NCBI GenBank assembly: GCA_025175895.1
Contig: CM046003.1
Coordinates: 48,540,335 to 48,604,334 of the forward strand
From: Wurfbainia villosa
Taxonomy: Eukaryota; Streptophyta; Magnoliopsida; Zingiberales; Zingiberaceae
Reading direction: 5' to 3'
Length of the DNA stretch: 64,000 nt
Every line of letters begins with the position of its first letter. Position 1 is the first letter of the stretch. The notes beneath the pieces are model-generated. The model was not told the origin of the DNA. It saw only the letters and a program-made list of their open reading frames with translations, and did no database searches. The translations under genes were made by a program, and so were the position numbers. This document shows positions 52,264 to 63,753 of this stretch, in pieces.

Positions 52264-54289
52264 CATTAAAAAGAGAGATTGTTGGTGCAATCAACCTCAG
52301 GTCAAGGTTGACCAAGTTCGAGTGAAACTCGAGTTGGAGTTGAATTTCAATGTTTGACAATATGACGATATGAGTGAGGATATAACTATAGGATGGTGTG
52401 AGATATCTGTAGTCACATGGATAGGAGTGTTGATGTGACGAGAAGTCAAGTAAATCAAGGTTAACCAGAGACTTGACGAGTGAAGTCCAACCGGAGTTGG
52501 TGAGTAAGAAATCCAAGTCGGTCAAGGAAGATCGGACACTTGTGGTTGGAAGTCCAACTGAGAGTTGGCGAGTGAGAAATCTAAGTCGATCAAGAAAGAT
52601 CGGACACTTGGTGATGGAAAGTCTAACTGGGAGTTGACAAGTGTGAATTCTAGGTAGGTCAAGGTTGACCGGACACTTTACATAAAGAGGAAAGTCTAAG
52701 CAGGTCAAGTAGGATTGGATGCTTGACGAAGTGAAGTCATGACAGGTCAAGGTGATCGGATGATTAGGCAAGTGAAGTCTCGGTAGATGAGGATGACCGT
52801 GTTTGACAAATGAAGTCAGACAGGTCAAGGTGATCGGATGATTAGGCAAGTGAAGTCCCGCTAGGTCAAGGTGACCGTGCTTGGCAAGTGAAGTCCCGAC
52901 AGGTTAGGTTATCATGCTTTGTAGGTGAAGTCTCGGTAGGTCGAGGCGACTTTACTTGGCAAGAGAAGTCCTAGTAGGTCACGGTTGATCGGATGCTAGG
53001 TAAGGGAGGTTATGGAGGATCAAGAGTAATTGGATGCTGGACGAGAAAAGTCTCGATATAATGAGGTCAACCGGATACCATGTGAAGCGAGAGTTAGCTT
53101 ACGATAAGCTAAGACCGAAGTATCAGTCTATTGGTGGTCTATACCAGTTGACTGAGCACTCAGGAGTCGACGTTCATGAGTTGCGTACTTGGAAAGCTTA
53201 GATGAGTGCTTGGGCAATCGACTGGTGGCCTTGACTAGTTGGGTGTTCGGGCGATGAGAAAGTAATAGTGCTTGGGGTGCTCGAATGCTGGAGCTGAGTG
53301 CTCGTACGATGGAGAACTCAGTGCTCGGGTGCGGGCGCTGAGGACTCTGTGCTCGGGCGCGTGAGGAGTTGGCGCTCGGGAAATGTGCTCGAGCAATAAG
53401 AAGCAGCACTCGACGAGTGGTGCTTGGGAGTGCGATGTCAATGCTCGGGCGACTGTGGTGCTTGGAAAAATGGGAAATTCGGTGCTCAACTCAGCAGTCT
53501 ATTGCTGCGGTGAAGCAATCGATTGCCCGAAGGGAAGAGTCGGGGATCGAGTGCTTGGACAACCGTGGAGCTCAGGATGGGAAATTTGGTGCTCGACACA
53601 GCAGTTGACTGTTGTATTGAAGCAGACGACTGATTGCAATATCAAACGAACAGAAACCTGCGGAATCGACTAGCCAATTCGACTGGTGGCTAAACAATCG
53701 ACTGATGGAGGAGAGCAGTCGACTGATCGACTAAAATCCGACGTGGATCGAACCGTTATGAGCAAATGGTCGAGTGACCAGTCGACTGGGAGTAAGACCA
53801 GTCAGCTGGTAGGCAGAGCCGATGTGGAGCTGTTAAAAGGAGGACTTGGCGAAGTTTTCAAATGTCGATTTCTTGGAAACTTTGAAGGGGATTAGTTACT
53901 TCAATCCAGACCTTCAAGGAGATTTCCACAGCAACTAAACAACGATCAAAAGCATTCTTATGTAAAGTGTTTTATTATTGTATTGCAGTTTGTTTTATTT
54001 CTTTGCTCTTGTTTTGGTTGCATCCATTGTAAGAACAGGCTGTAAGGTTTCTCCGCCTCCAGAAGTACAGAGAAAGAGGAAGTATAGTGGTGGTACATCG
54101 CTAGAAGCTAGGCCGTGTAGAATCGGGGATTCCGATCCACATAAAATTCAGGTGTCGTATGCTTGTGTTGTTATTTTTGCTTGTTTTGTTTTTGCTGCAT
54201 ATAACGTTTGTAGACACGCATGATGCAATCGAGAGAACGAGATTGAGATGCTATTCACCTCCCACTCTAGCGCAACACCGATCCTAACA
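52264..54289 (+). repeat. 3' LTR of gag-only element D
   Basis: About 2.03 kb. It matches the 5' LTR throughout, with the same tandem units (52700-52960), GTGCTCGGG motifs (53210-53470) and the end GATCCTAACA. The first bases (CATTAAAAAGAGAGATTG) have diverged from TGTTAGGAGGAGATTG, so the start is approximate. The many substitutions and indels between the LTRs point to an old insertion. Confidence 0.8.
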
Positions 54290-54294
54290 GTTAT

Positions 54295-57200
54295 AGGTGC
54301 TAAGGCCAGAGGGAATTTCTATGTAAACTTCTTCTAAATCACTATTTAGAAAGACATTTTTGATGTCTAGTTGGTGTAGATGGCAATCCTTGTTTGCAGC
54401 TAGAGAGGAAAACATTTTGATAGTGTTGAGCTGGGCTACTGGAGCAAAGTTTCTTGGTAATTGATGCCAAAGGATTCTCATAATCCTTTGGCTATATGAT
54501 GTGCTTTTAGTCTTTCAACTATACCATTAGCTTTGTACTTGACTTTAAAAATCTATTTGCATTCAATTGCTTTCTTTCCCTTTGGTAGTTTATAAACAGA
54601 CCATGTGTCATTCTTTTGTAGAGCTTTTACTTCCTCATCAATAGTTTTTCTTCATTCAGGGTGTTTGAGAGCTTCATCAATGGTGATTAGAACCTGAATA
54701 TTGTTAAAGATGACGACACACGTTCGATAATTTGAGGACAATCCTTTGTAGGAAATAAACTTGGCGATTGGATGCATCGTACAAGATCTAACTCCCTTCC
54801 TTAAAGCAATTGGAATGTTAAGGTTATCATCCACATGCGAAGATTCATAATTATGTGTCATACCTGAGTGAATGTCTATGAGAGTTGGATTCGATTTTGA
54901 CTCTTGAATTGGTGCCGAATGTGTCTTTCGTCTTGTGTGTAAACGAAATTGCTTCACTGTGAGAGGAAGTGAAGGAATGGAACGTGGCACAAGAAGATTG
55001 GATAGAGGATCAATAATGTCAGGGTTCGATCTTGAATAGTGTGATGGATGATGATATTTACTCGGATTCCCTGAGTGTGACAGGGGATCAATAATGTCGG
55101 GATTCCCTGAATATCAGAACTGGAGCAGTATGACTGTTCGAAGAAAGTGACATCCATGGTGGTGTAGGTTTTCATGGTGATGGGTGAGTAGCATTTGTAA
55201 CCTTTTTGGAATGGTGAGTAGCCGAAGAAAATGCATTTGGTGGATCTTGGATTAAGTTTACTACGATTGTGTTGGTGGATGTGAACAAATAATGTACAAC
55301 CAAATAATTTTGCTTAAATGTTTTGAGAGATTACCTTAGTGTGGAGGTATGATTTGAGAAGTTGAACTTGACTATCGAAATTGAGAACACAAGAGGGCAT
55401 TCGATTGACGAGATAGGTGGCAGTGGAGACGACATCACCCTAAAAATTCTTTGGTACGTTGGAAGAGAACATGAGTGAGCGAGCTACGTCGAGAAGTTGC
55501 CTGTTTTTGCGTTCGACAATCCTATTTTGTTGAGGAGTGTCAACACAGGAACTAAGATGGATGATGCCTTAAGGATAGAAAGAAGTCAAGATTCGAGACA
55601 AAGTATTCTTTTACATTATCGATTTTGAGTGCTTGAATAGATGTCTGAAACTGACTTTGAATCACAGTATAGAACTGTTCAAATATGTGACACATCGCAG
55701 GTTTATCTTTCATTAGAAACAACCATGTCAGGCGAGTATGATTATCAACAAATGAAATAAACCAACGATTTCCTGTAAGCGTTTTAACACGGGACGGTCC
55801 CCAAACGTCACTATGTATGAGCGAAAAGGGTTTAAATGACTTGCAATTTAAGCATGGAAAAGATACTCGTGTATGTTTAGTAAGTTGACAAAACTCACAA
55901 AAAAAAAACCGACATTTTCATTAAGAAATACGTTTGGGAATAATTTTGCAAGATAAGTAAAGTTTGAATGACCAAGATGATGGTACCATAACATGATTTC
56001 AACATTTTTATTGTTGGAAGAGGTAAAGTGGTAGCTAGCTAAATTACCGTAGTGAGGCAAGGTCCCGTGAATAATGTAGAGTCCGAAGCATAATTCATCA
56101 CTGCCAATCGTTTTCTTTATTTTTGTATCTTGAAATTCACACAATTTAGGAAAAACTTAGCAAAATACTTTCCATCATGAGTTAGCTTCTCTATGGACAA
56201 TAAATTGCAATTTAATGAGTGTAGGAATATGAAGGATTATTTTCAAGTATATATTTGGTGTTTTCATTATGGAACCAATACCGATGATTTTTGCGACGGA
56301 TCCATTTGTAACACAAGTAGTGAAATTGTCTCGGCATGGAACATAATCATGAAGGAGAGATATATCACTTGTCATGTGATCCGATACACCCGAGTCAATA
56401 ATCTATCGTCCGAGAGACCTGTTTATATTTAAGGTATTAAGAAAATTACCTTCATTGTGGGATGAGTAACCAGTGGGCTCAAGATGGGCTGAAGCAGCAG
56501 TGACCCTTTTTTGGTCTGAGTGGGCTAAAATTTTAAATTGGACTATGTTTTAGTCTTTCCAAGTCTCTCGTTGCTTGGTAGGTTACACACCATCATTATC
56601 AATAAATCAATCCCTTCGATGCTGAAGGGGTTGGCTGTTGACGACTGATTGTGGGCAATGTGAGCTCGCAGGTGGCGCTCTGACTTGAGCTTCCAGTCGT
56701 GTGACTTCTTGTTCATCCAACATTTATCTTTGGTATGTCCAGCTTTGCGACAATGGTCGCACTAAGGACGACCATGTCAGAATTCATTGTCTCTATCATT
56801 TTGTCGGGGCTTGCGGCTGTAATTGTTGACACGAGGCTGGGGATGGAATTGATGAGTTGCAAGTTTAGAAGCTTCGGTCCGAGCATAATCTTCTGTCGGC
56901 TTTCCTCACGGTGGACTTTAGCAAACGCCTCACGCACGCTCGACAGTGGCTTGAGGCTAAGAATGCATGAGTGTACGTTATTCAGTGAGGAGTTTAACCC
57001 GAACAAAAACTTGAAGGTTCTCTTCTGCTTATAGATTTTTCAATGGAGTTTAGCGTAGATTTTATAGGACCAGTGGTGGACATCAAAGATGTTGACTTGT
57101 TGCAAAAGGCAAGAAAGAGTGTTGAAATATTGCATAACAGACAACTCACCTTGTCTTACGTCATGAAGATTCAATTCAACCTTGAACAACTCCGACGTAT

Positions 57201-57653
57201 TGTCTGAATGTAAGTTTCCTTCACAACTTTCTATATATCCTTTGCAGATTGGTGGAAAAGAATGTTTTCTCCAATTTCGTTGGTCATCGAATTTATCAGC
57301 CAAGGCATCACAATGTGATTCTCAACGTTTCAGAGTTTGTATTTTGGGTCTTCAAGTGAGGGCGAGACAGCAGTGCCGGTGAGAAAAATCCTCTTTCCCT
57401 TTGATGTAGGTATACATCCTTATGGATTGTGACCATTAGAGATAATTTTGATCGTTGAGTTTGTGTCCAGTGATATACGAGCTTTGGACTTCGACGAAAA
57501 TATTAGTGATTGACATGGTTAGACAAGAACAAGACTAGGGTCACCGAGAATTTGTTGTGCTTAGAGAAAGAGATAGTTGATGACTTATTGTGTTCGAAGT
57601 AGCCTTTGTGACAGAATTGATTCAATGATAGATTGCAGATGACTTTGATACCA
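54295..57653 (-). pseudogene. Copia element B: gag, protease, integrase and RT N-terminal half
   Basis: Minus strand, right to left. Gag is at 57040-57303 (LNLHDVRQGELSVMQYFNTL) and 56713-57006. An intact CCHC knuckle, CDHCRKAGHTKDKC, is at about 56710-56760. A protease-like stretch HMTSDISLLHDY, then VTNGSVAKIIGIGSI (56175-56375), and GAG-pre-integrase LWYHHLGHSNF (55848-56144) follow. Integrase lies at about 55480-55840, with the Q-Q-N-R-I-V-E-R-K-N block readable near 55515. The RT N-terminal half is at 54284-54990, with KPHPI... and HQLDIKNVFLNSDLEEVYIE just before the nested insertion. Several stops and frameshifts show it is dead. Confidence 0.85.
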
Positions 57654-57902
57654 TGAAAAAATTTACCGAGATAGTTGAGGAAGAGAGAACTAATCTTCTA
57701 TTTCTCAATTCTTGAATGAATTTGTACATAATAATCATTGTTTATTTATACACTTCTTCTCTACTTGATTATGGAATAAAATAAATTAAATAAATACTAT
57801 AAAAGCTAAATCAATCTATCCATATTTATCCGTCCAAATAAGATCTCCTTATAAAAACTATCTATAATATCTAATTCTATTCATATTTATAATATATTCT
57901 AC
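57654..57902 (-). repeat. 5' LTR of copia element B
   Basis: It starts TGAAAAAATTTACCGAG directly after the TGGTATCAAAG primer-binding site (minus strand, 57643-57653). It matches 45474-45715 with about 12% differences and a small indel. Confidence 0.85.
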
Positions 57903-58338
57903 CCAAGCGTATATATTGCATAAGGAGACATATATAAAATATCTTAAAATATTAAAAAGAACTATAGATACAACATAGAAACGAACACTTTGCACAACGT
58001 CATCTTTTTAAAACTATATATACCAATTATATAATGCAAACACCATATAACATACCAATTAATATTAATTAGCAATGCAAAATAGATGACAGATGTATGT
58101 AATATGCAATAATAATGATTTATCGCTCAAAATGACAATATACATTATTTATGAGATACAAGTTATCAAATAGGATATCTTAGAGTTTCAATTAATTTGA
58201 TTCCAATGGACTAATTTTTTAATTTAAAAAACAATACAATTACAAGTGTCATGTGAGATCATTATGTGGCTCCCTTCTAAATGCTCCTATTGTTTAAAAC
58301 AATGCTATTTGATTGATGAAAATACAAATACACAAAAA
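57903..58338 (+). other. TAF2 intron 8 between element B and RTE copy 4
   Basis: This is AT-rich sequence with no recognised feature. It should be original intron DNA. Confidence 0.5.
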
Positions 58339-58597
58339 GTACAACCATCTTCAAACTTTTATCCTACCAAATGAGATTGACTATATGGATCCATTGAATT
58401 CAATCCTCCACTGTATGATCATCTATATTTAATGAATTTATTTTGTTTTATCGTTATTAACTAAGTCCTTTTTATCTCCCTCTTCTTCTATTAATATGCG
58501 TATTTGTCATGATTTCACATCACTTTACGGTAGCATTTATTGGCCATTTAAGTACCTACTATACCATCTTACATATATTTTTCAGAGTTTTTCCTTA
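58339..58597 (-). mobile_element. RTE-type LINE, copy 4, left part (continues at 63942)
   Basis: The 3' end of an RTE LINE on the minus strand. The + strand reads CCAAATGAGATTGACTATAT, then TGCGTATTTGTCATGATTTC and CATTTATTGGCCATTTAAGT, matching 28980-29230 and 40130-40350. The sequence is cut by copia element C at 58598 and resumes at 63942 (AGATGTAACTTGTATTTTCT matches AGATGCAACTTCAACTTTCG at 29241). Confidence 0.7.
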
Positions 58598-58771
58598 TGT
58601 TATTTCATAAAAAGAACCTACTTTATTACATGAAAGATGCCTTATTTATATACAAAGTTAGGGTCTATTCAAAGGAATAAATCAAATTCTATCCTAAGAA
58701 TAAATGAAATTCTATCATAGGAAATAATTATCCCTAACCATATATGGGGATAAAATTATCAATATTCTAAC
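58598..58771 (-). repeat. 3' LTR of copia element C
   Basis: This 174-base LTR, about 94% identical to 63767-63941, contains a partly repeated AATAAATCAAATTCTATCxTA unit. The inner border is set by the minus-strand polypurine tract at 58772-58785. Confidence 0.9.
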
Positions 58772-58777
58772 TCCCCC

Positions 58778-59640
58778 TCAAGTTGTAGAATATAAATTAT
58801 ATGTACCCAACTTGTTACATATGTAGTCAATTCGGGGACCTCTCAGTGACTTAGTAAGTATATCTGCTAGCTGATCATGTGAGTTAACAAAACTAGTAGA
58901 TATTTCTCCAGATATGACTTTCTCCATGACAAAGTGACAATCGACTTCAATATGCTTTGTCTTTTCATGAAAAACTAGATTTGAGGCGATATGCATGGCG
59001 GCCTGGTTATCACATATAAGTGACATTTGTGTAACATCTCCAAATCTTAGCTCTTGAAGTAACTGTTTGAGCCATATAAGCTCTTGACTGACTATGACCA
59101 TAGCTCGATACTCTACCTCTGCACTGGATCTCGCCACAACATTCTGCTTTTTGCTTTTCCAAGAAACAAGGTTATCTCCGATAAATATACAAAAACCAGA
59201 AGTAGATCTTCTATCAATGATAGATCCTGCCCAGTTTGCATCAGAATACCCCATGACTCGAGTTTGTCCTTTGTCTTTGTACAAAAGGCCCTTTCCTGAA
59301 GCGCCTCTGATATATCGAACAATGCAAATCACAACATCCCAATGTTCTTTACATAGAGAGTTGAGAAATTGACTTACTACACTTACTGCAAATGAGATAT
59401 CTGGACGAGTAATAGTCAAGTAGCTCGCCTCTACTAATCGCTCAGTATCGCTCAGATCCGCAGGCTCCTCGATTCGGGCAGAGTCGACATTAGGATCCAT
59501 AGGGTTGTCAACTGTCGTTGAGTTTAACATTCCTGTTTCTTCTAGAATATCCATTGCATACTTCCTTTGGGATATAATGATTCCATTTTTGGACTGTACT
59601 ACTTCTATCCCCAAGAAATACTTAAGTCTGCCGAGATCTT
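58778..59640 (-). pseudogene. Copia element C: RT C-terminus and RNase H (long open frame)
   Basis: A 278-codon open frame, the longest clean stretch of this element, runs on the minus strand. It begins GIEVVQSKNGIIISQRKYAM (RT thumb region), then ASYLTITRPDISFAVSVVSQ and HWDVVICIVRYIRGASGKGL. The RNase H aspartate box GYSDANWAGSIIDRRSTSGF follows, then WKSKKQNVVARSSAEVEYRA and FHEKTKHIEVDCHFVMEK, ending QLADILTKSLRGPRI. The expected catalytic residues of RNase H look present. It would be translated as part of a gag-pol protein, from which it is separated by a break near 59640. Confidence 0.92.
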
Positions 59641-60838
59641 TTGTCTAGAAATGTTTGAAAAGATGTTTCACCTGTGAGATCCTGAGATGATCACTACCTG
59701 TGATGACAATATCATTAACATAAACCACTAGGTAGATGCAACCAGTAGATGAGTGGCAATAAAAAACAGAATGGTCAGCCCCGCTCCGAGTTATGCCGAA
59801 CTGTTGAATTACAATACTGAATCTACCGAACTATGCTCTGGGTGACTTCTTGAGACCATATAAAGATTTTTGCAAACGACACACAAGACCATAAGACTCC
59901 CCCTGAGCAACAAAACACGGAGGTTGCTCCATATAGACTTCTTCGAGCATATCACCATGTAAGAACGCATTCTTGATGTCCAACTGATAAAGAAGCCAAT
60001 GTCGAATCACAACAATAGACATGAATAAGCGTATAGAGGACATCTTGGTAACAGGAGAAAAAATGTCCCCATAATCCATTCCGAAGATCTGAGTATAACC
60101 TTTAGCAACGAGACGAGCCTTAAGCCGATCAACCATTCCATCTGGACCAACCTTCACCGTATATAGCCATCGACAACCAACGACTGACTTTTCTGGTGGT
60201 AGAGGAACGAGGTCCCAAGTCCCACAGCTCCATAAGGCACTCATTTCGTTCAGCATAGTCTGTTTCCATCCTGGATGAGCAAATGCATCTCCTGCAGTCT
60301 TCGGAAGAGAAACAGACAAGGAGGAAAGACAAGAATAATAGGAAGGAGAAAGACGATGGTAACTCAAAGAAAACATAATGAGGAGAAGGATTATGAGTGG
60401 AACGTATACCTTTCCGAAGTGCAATAGGAATATCAGATTTAGAAGACTGGACCGGAGGGAGGAGCGGAGGATCTGACTCCAGAGACGATTCCATGGCAGA
60501 GTTAGTGTTGGGCGGCAACAAAGCAGGATGAGTACGACGCTGATAAACCTGCAACGGAGGAGGAATTGGGGCTGGGGGTGATAGAGAATCCTCCGGAGGA
60601 TAAAAGAGTGGTACAAACATAGAAGGATGAAACTCAGACGACGACTCTGAAGACCCAAAGAAGGGAACCGAATCAAAGAACGTGACATCAGCAGAGATGA
60701 AATATCGACGGAGAGTAGAAGAATAACACTTGTACCCTTTCTGAGACTATGGGTACCTAAGAAAAACATATTTATGCGATCGAGAAGAGAGTTTATCAAT
60801 GCCAGGATCAAGAACATGAGCAAAATATGTAGAACCAA
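59641..60838 (-). pseudogene. Copia element C: RT N-terminal and catalytic part
   Basis: The 335-codon frame (59831-60838) carries a proline/serine-rich linker in a shifted frame, then the true RT: WKQTMLNEMSALWSCGTWDL, VGCRWLYTVKVGPDGMVDRL, KGYTQIFGMDYGDIFSPVTK, LYQLDIKNAFLHGDMLEEVY and LQKSLYGLKKSPRA. Beyond it, near 59700-59740, the catalytic box reads VVYVNDIVITG. The YVDD motif has become YVND, which should abolish polymerase activity. A parallel frame (60129-60620) covers the integrase-RT linker with FPPEDSLSPPAP and DIPIALRKGIRSTHNPS, so a frameshift lies near 60290. Confidence 0.88.
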
Positions 60839-61700
60839 AGACCCTAGGTGGTAAAGGATGAAGAGACTGATTCAGATAAAGTACATGATGAGGTATTTGA
60901 CCCTATAAAATAGATGAAGGCATGCGATTGATGAGATAACAAGCAGTAAGTACGACGTCACCCCAAAAACGAAGCGGAACGTGAGAGTGGAGGAGAAGAG
61001 TCCGGGTGGTCTCGAGAAGATAACGATTTTTGCGTTATGCAACTCTATTCTGTTGGGGGTATGAGGGCATGACGTCCGATGTAACACGCCATGAGACGCC
61101 AAGAAGGTCCGAAACGGAGTAGATAGATATTCACGTGCATTATCACTTTGTAAGGATCGAAGAGGGATACCAAATTGTGTTTTGACTTCATTAAAAAAAG
61201 ATTGAAAAATAGAAAACAATTCCGAACGATTCTTCATCAGATATAACCAAGTACAACGAGAAAAGTCGTCTATAAAAGTAACAAAATATCTTGACCCCAA
61301 TGTAGAAGAAACACGACTCGGACCCCAAACATCGGAATGAACCAAAGTAAAGGGGGACGTAGCCCGACTTATAATACGAGGAGAAAACGAACTCCGAACA
61401 TGCTTGCCTAACTGACACGACTCACAATATAAAGACTCTAAGTAAGAAAGACTAGAATGTAATTGTTTTAACTTATCAAGACCAGGATGTCCCAACTGAG
61501 CATGAATAACAAGTGAAGATGCCACCGCCGCACCAACAGGAGAGTTTTGTTGAAGTCGATATAGGCTATGAGACTCACATCCGAAGCCAATCATCCTCCT
61601 CGTACTCCGGTCCTGTAATGAAATAGAAGATTTAGTATACGAGATGATACAATCAAGAGATCGAGTAAGCTGACTTATTGATAACAAATTAAAGGGAGCT
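60839..61700 (-). pseudogene. Copia element C: GAG-pre-integrase and integrase
   Basis: The 271-codon frame (60872-61687) has HAQLGHPGLDKLKQLHSSLS and CESCQLGKHVRSSF (zinc-binding H-H-C-C), then HSDVWGPSRVSS with the first Asp. FIDDFSRCTWLYLMKNRSEL follows, then LQSDNAREYLS with the second Asp. A frameshift follows at the block SCPHTPNRI. The continuing frame reads HTPQQNRVA, a stop, then RKNRYLLETTRTLL, so the catalytic Glu context is lost. Beyond it come PLRFWGDVVLTACYLINRMP-type readings. Confidence 0.88.
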
Positions 61701-62874
61701 TCGGGAACATAAAGAACATTATGAATGGGAAGAGATGGGGAAGGATGAACAACACCAACACCTTACGACTGAGTTTGAGAACCATTTGCCATGGTGACAA
61801 AGGGTAAATAACCGGAAGTAGATGGTGAAGAAAACAGAGATCTATTACCCGTGATATGATCGGTGCCCCCAGAGTCAAGTACTCATGGACCCGAAGAGTG
61901 AGATATGCCAGCAAAGGAATTACTAGCTTGTGTAACGACAGCAGGGGAATTGGAATCCGTCGATCCTCATACCATTTCAGAAAGTCATCGTAGGAAGGCG
62001 GTGGAGTTGGATCCGGTGTCGACTGTGAAGTGGAAGCTGAAGAAGTGACAGAACTCTGGGCGATCTGAGCAGCACGAGGAGGTCGACCATGGAGACTCCA
62101 ATATTTATCAATCGTGTGTCCTGGTCGATGACAATGATCACACCAAGGATGTCCTTTGCCACCCTTACGAGGTGGAGGTCTGTTGTTGTTTCGAGAGACC
62201 AAAGTTGAAGAGTCAACAGGAACGGAAGATGACACCGTCAAGACTTTGGCAGGGACACGAAGGAGAGTCGCCCAAGTAGAGTCCATGGTGGCCTCTATGG
62301 GACTGCTCAGGATCTGATCACGAATATGAGAGTAATCTGTGGGTAGACCATATAAGGCCCGAGACATAAAAAATTTCTTCCGATTTTCAAGCTCTGCAAG
62401 AGGAGTGGCCGCAGGTGGGAGCAGGTCATTGAACTCACATAGAAGGCTAGAGACTGATCCCAGATAAGTTGACATAGAATCCTTGATCTGATGGGCATTA
62501 AGGATGTTCATGAGGTCTTCACAAACTTGATAGAGTCACCGAGTAGTGTTCGTAAAAAGTTGTTGAGCCTGTGTCCAAACATTCTTGCAGGTCTTATGAG
62601 TGCGGAAGACATCCCTGAGAGATGGATGGATGGTGGCTCGGATAATGCAACACAATTGAGCATCATCCTTTTTCCATAAAGGACGATCAGCGACTTGAAT
62701 ATCCTCTTCAGTTTGGGTGAGATGTGTTTCATAACCCTGTCCAACAAGCCAAAGTTCAATGTGGGAGACCCAAGAGGAGTAATTCTTACCATCCAAGAGC
62801 CCAGACGAGAGCGGTGTCCTGACGTGGTTGGTAAAAATTGGGAAATCCGACTTCGAAGTGCCGGAGGTAGCCAT
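61701..62874 (-). pseudogene. Copia element C: gag and protease region
   Basis: Gag begins at the ATG at 62874 (MATSGTSKSDFPIF, then NYSSWVSHIELWLVGQGYE) and runs to an in-frame TGA near 62533-62535. The same frame continues at 61675-62511 with MNILNAHQIKDSMSTYLGSV and FFMSRALYGLPTDYSHIRDQ. The zinc knuckle WCDHCHRPGHTIDKYW has Tyr in place of the last Cys. A D-S-G-like protease start is expected at about 61850-61890 (VLDSGGTDHITG-type reading in another frame), with a frameshift there. Confidence 0.85.
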
Positions 62875-63753
62875 GACGAATGAAGCAGGCGTTGATCAGA
62901 TGAGGGGATGAGGGCTGGACGGTCCGGCTTCGGGTCGGAGGAACTTCCGGAGGAAGACTGCTGTCGGCTGCGATGACAAGCTGAGCTTGCGAAGAGGAGC
63001 AGCAGCTTGCGGAGAAGACGGAGAATCTGCGCGTGGAGGTTGCGCTTGGAACAAGCGAAGAGGAAGGCGTTCCAAGCGAAGAGTCGTTGTCGGCCTTATA
63101 TGGCGGAGAAGCCGTCCGTCGCGAAGGCGGTCGCGGAAATCCTATTGCGCAGCAGCGGAGGAATGCGCTTGCGGGAGGGGCGACGGAGCAAGGCGCTGGA
63201 GGCGGTTCCGCTAGAGGCGGCGCTGGAAGGAGGCTCGTTTCTCTGTTCACGAGGAAAGCAAGGGGAGGCGACACTGGAAGGAGGGTCATTTCTTTGATGG
63301 TGTCGCTCAAGCTGTAGAAGTGGCGCTGGAGGCATTGGAGGCATCGAGGAGCACGACCGACTCTCCGAGGACCTCGTCTGCCGGATGTTCCGACAGCTGA
63401 TCTCCGTCGTCGCCTACTCCCACTCCCGCGGCGTCTTCCACAGGGACCTCAAGCCAGAGAATATCCTTCTCGACGCGAGAGAAGAGCTCGCGGATGAAGG
63501 GGTCGACGGAACGAGGCGAAGCAGACGCGAGGCGGACACGCCGGAGGAATGCCAGGCGAAGGCGTGCGACGTGGGAGCTCTGCGCGTGGAGGTAGAAGCC
63601 GACGGAGCGATGGTGAGGCAAACGCGAGGTTAGTGCCCGCGAGGAATTGCGCTGGGAAGAAGGCAGACGCGAGGTTGGCGCCCACGAGGATTTGCATTGG
63701 GAAGAAAGAATTCGCGAAGGGGATGCAGCGCAGAACCCTAATGCTCTCTTAAT
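62875..63753 (-). other. GC-rich leader of copia element C
   Basis: This lies between the primer-binding site and gag. It is much more GC-rich than the rest of the element and full of short repeats (GCGCTGGAGGC, GGAAGGAGGxTC). At 63618-63705 there are two tandem copies of a roughly 40-base unit beginning CGCGAGGTTxG. The long overlapping frames on both strands (62786-63310, 62987-63317, 63307-63697) are by-products of high GC. The exception is the kinase reading at 63322-63480 on the + strand. The foreign composition suggests the block was acquired. Confidence 0.65.
63322..63489 (+). pseudogene. Captured protein-kinase fragment (CIPK/SnRK3-like), antisense to the element
   Basis: On the + strand, opposite to the copia coding strand, one frame reads DRLSEDLVCRMFRQLISVVA, then YSHSRGVFHRDLKPENILLD, up to about AREEL. 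HRDLKPEN is the catalytic loop of Ser/Thr kinases, with the catalytic Asp, Lys and Asn. The preceding helix with FRQLIS-V-Y-HSRGVFHRDLKPEN is the form typical of plant CBL-interacting kinases (CIPK/SnRK3). About 50-55 codons are kinase-like. The DFG motif that should follow 15-20 residues later is absent, because the sequence changes to unrelated GC-rich DNA at about 63480. The usual Cys in the Y-C-H position is Ser. A fragment captured from a host gene is the simplest reading. The exact kinase subfamily is inferred from memory of motifs. Confidence 0.8.

Larger units (their letters stand above)
46837..54289 (+). mobile_element. Gag-only LTR retrotransposon D (TR-GAG/LARD-like), nested in element B
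   Basis: Long LTRs (46837-48972 and about 52264-54289) with outer ends TGTTAGGA...TCCTAACA are flanked by a perfect 5-base duplication, GTTAT (46832-46836 and 54290-54294). The element is on the + strand, opposite to the copia it interrupts. The insertion splits the RT gene of element B, whose two sides rejoin in sense. The 3.3-kb interior has a primer-binding site and a gag-like frame only. No protease, integrase, RT or RNase H could be found on either strand. It must have relied on enzymes of another element, perhaps a SIRE-type copia, because its gag resembles SIRE gag. Confidence 0.85.
45474..57902 (-). mobile_element. Ty1/copia element B, split by a nested gag-only element
   Basis: Similar LTRs lie at 45474-45715 and 57654-57902. 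On the minus strand a primer-binding site (TGGTATCAAAG) abuts the right LTR, and a purine tract (TTGAGGGAGAG) abuts the left LTR. Between them are gag with an intact zinc knuckle, protease, integrase, RT and RNase H in copia order. Subtracting the 7.46-kb nested element (46837-54294 with its duplication) leaves about 5.0 kb, a normal copia length. Stops are common. The LTRs differ at roughly one base in eight, so this is an old copy. I see no clean target duplication; GCATA occurs near both ends but not exactly at the LTR borders. Confidence 0.87.

Noticed and set aside
45468..57921. GCATA/TTGCATA near both ends of copia element B as its target duplication
   Set aside because: The right copy lies about 15 bases beyond the LTR end, so the match may be coincidence.
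60129..60620. 163-codon minus-strand frame as a separate gene
   Set aside because: It is the integrase-RT linker of copia element C in a shifted frame (Pro-rich, IPIALRKG motif), not an independent gene.
63007..63317. Arg- and Gly-rich frames of 75-96 codons in the leader of element C
   Set aside because: By-products of high GC with no domain. Only the HRDLKPEN-bearing frame is supported.
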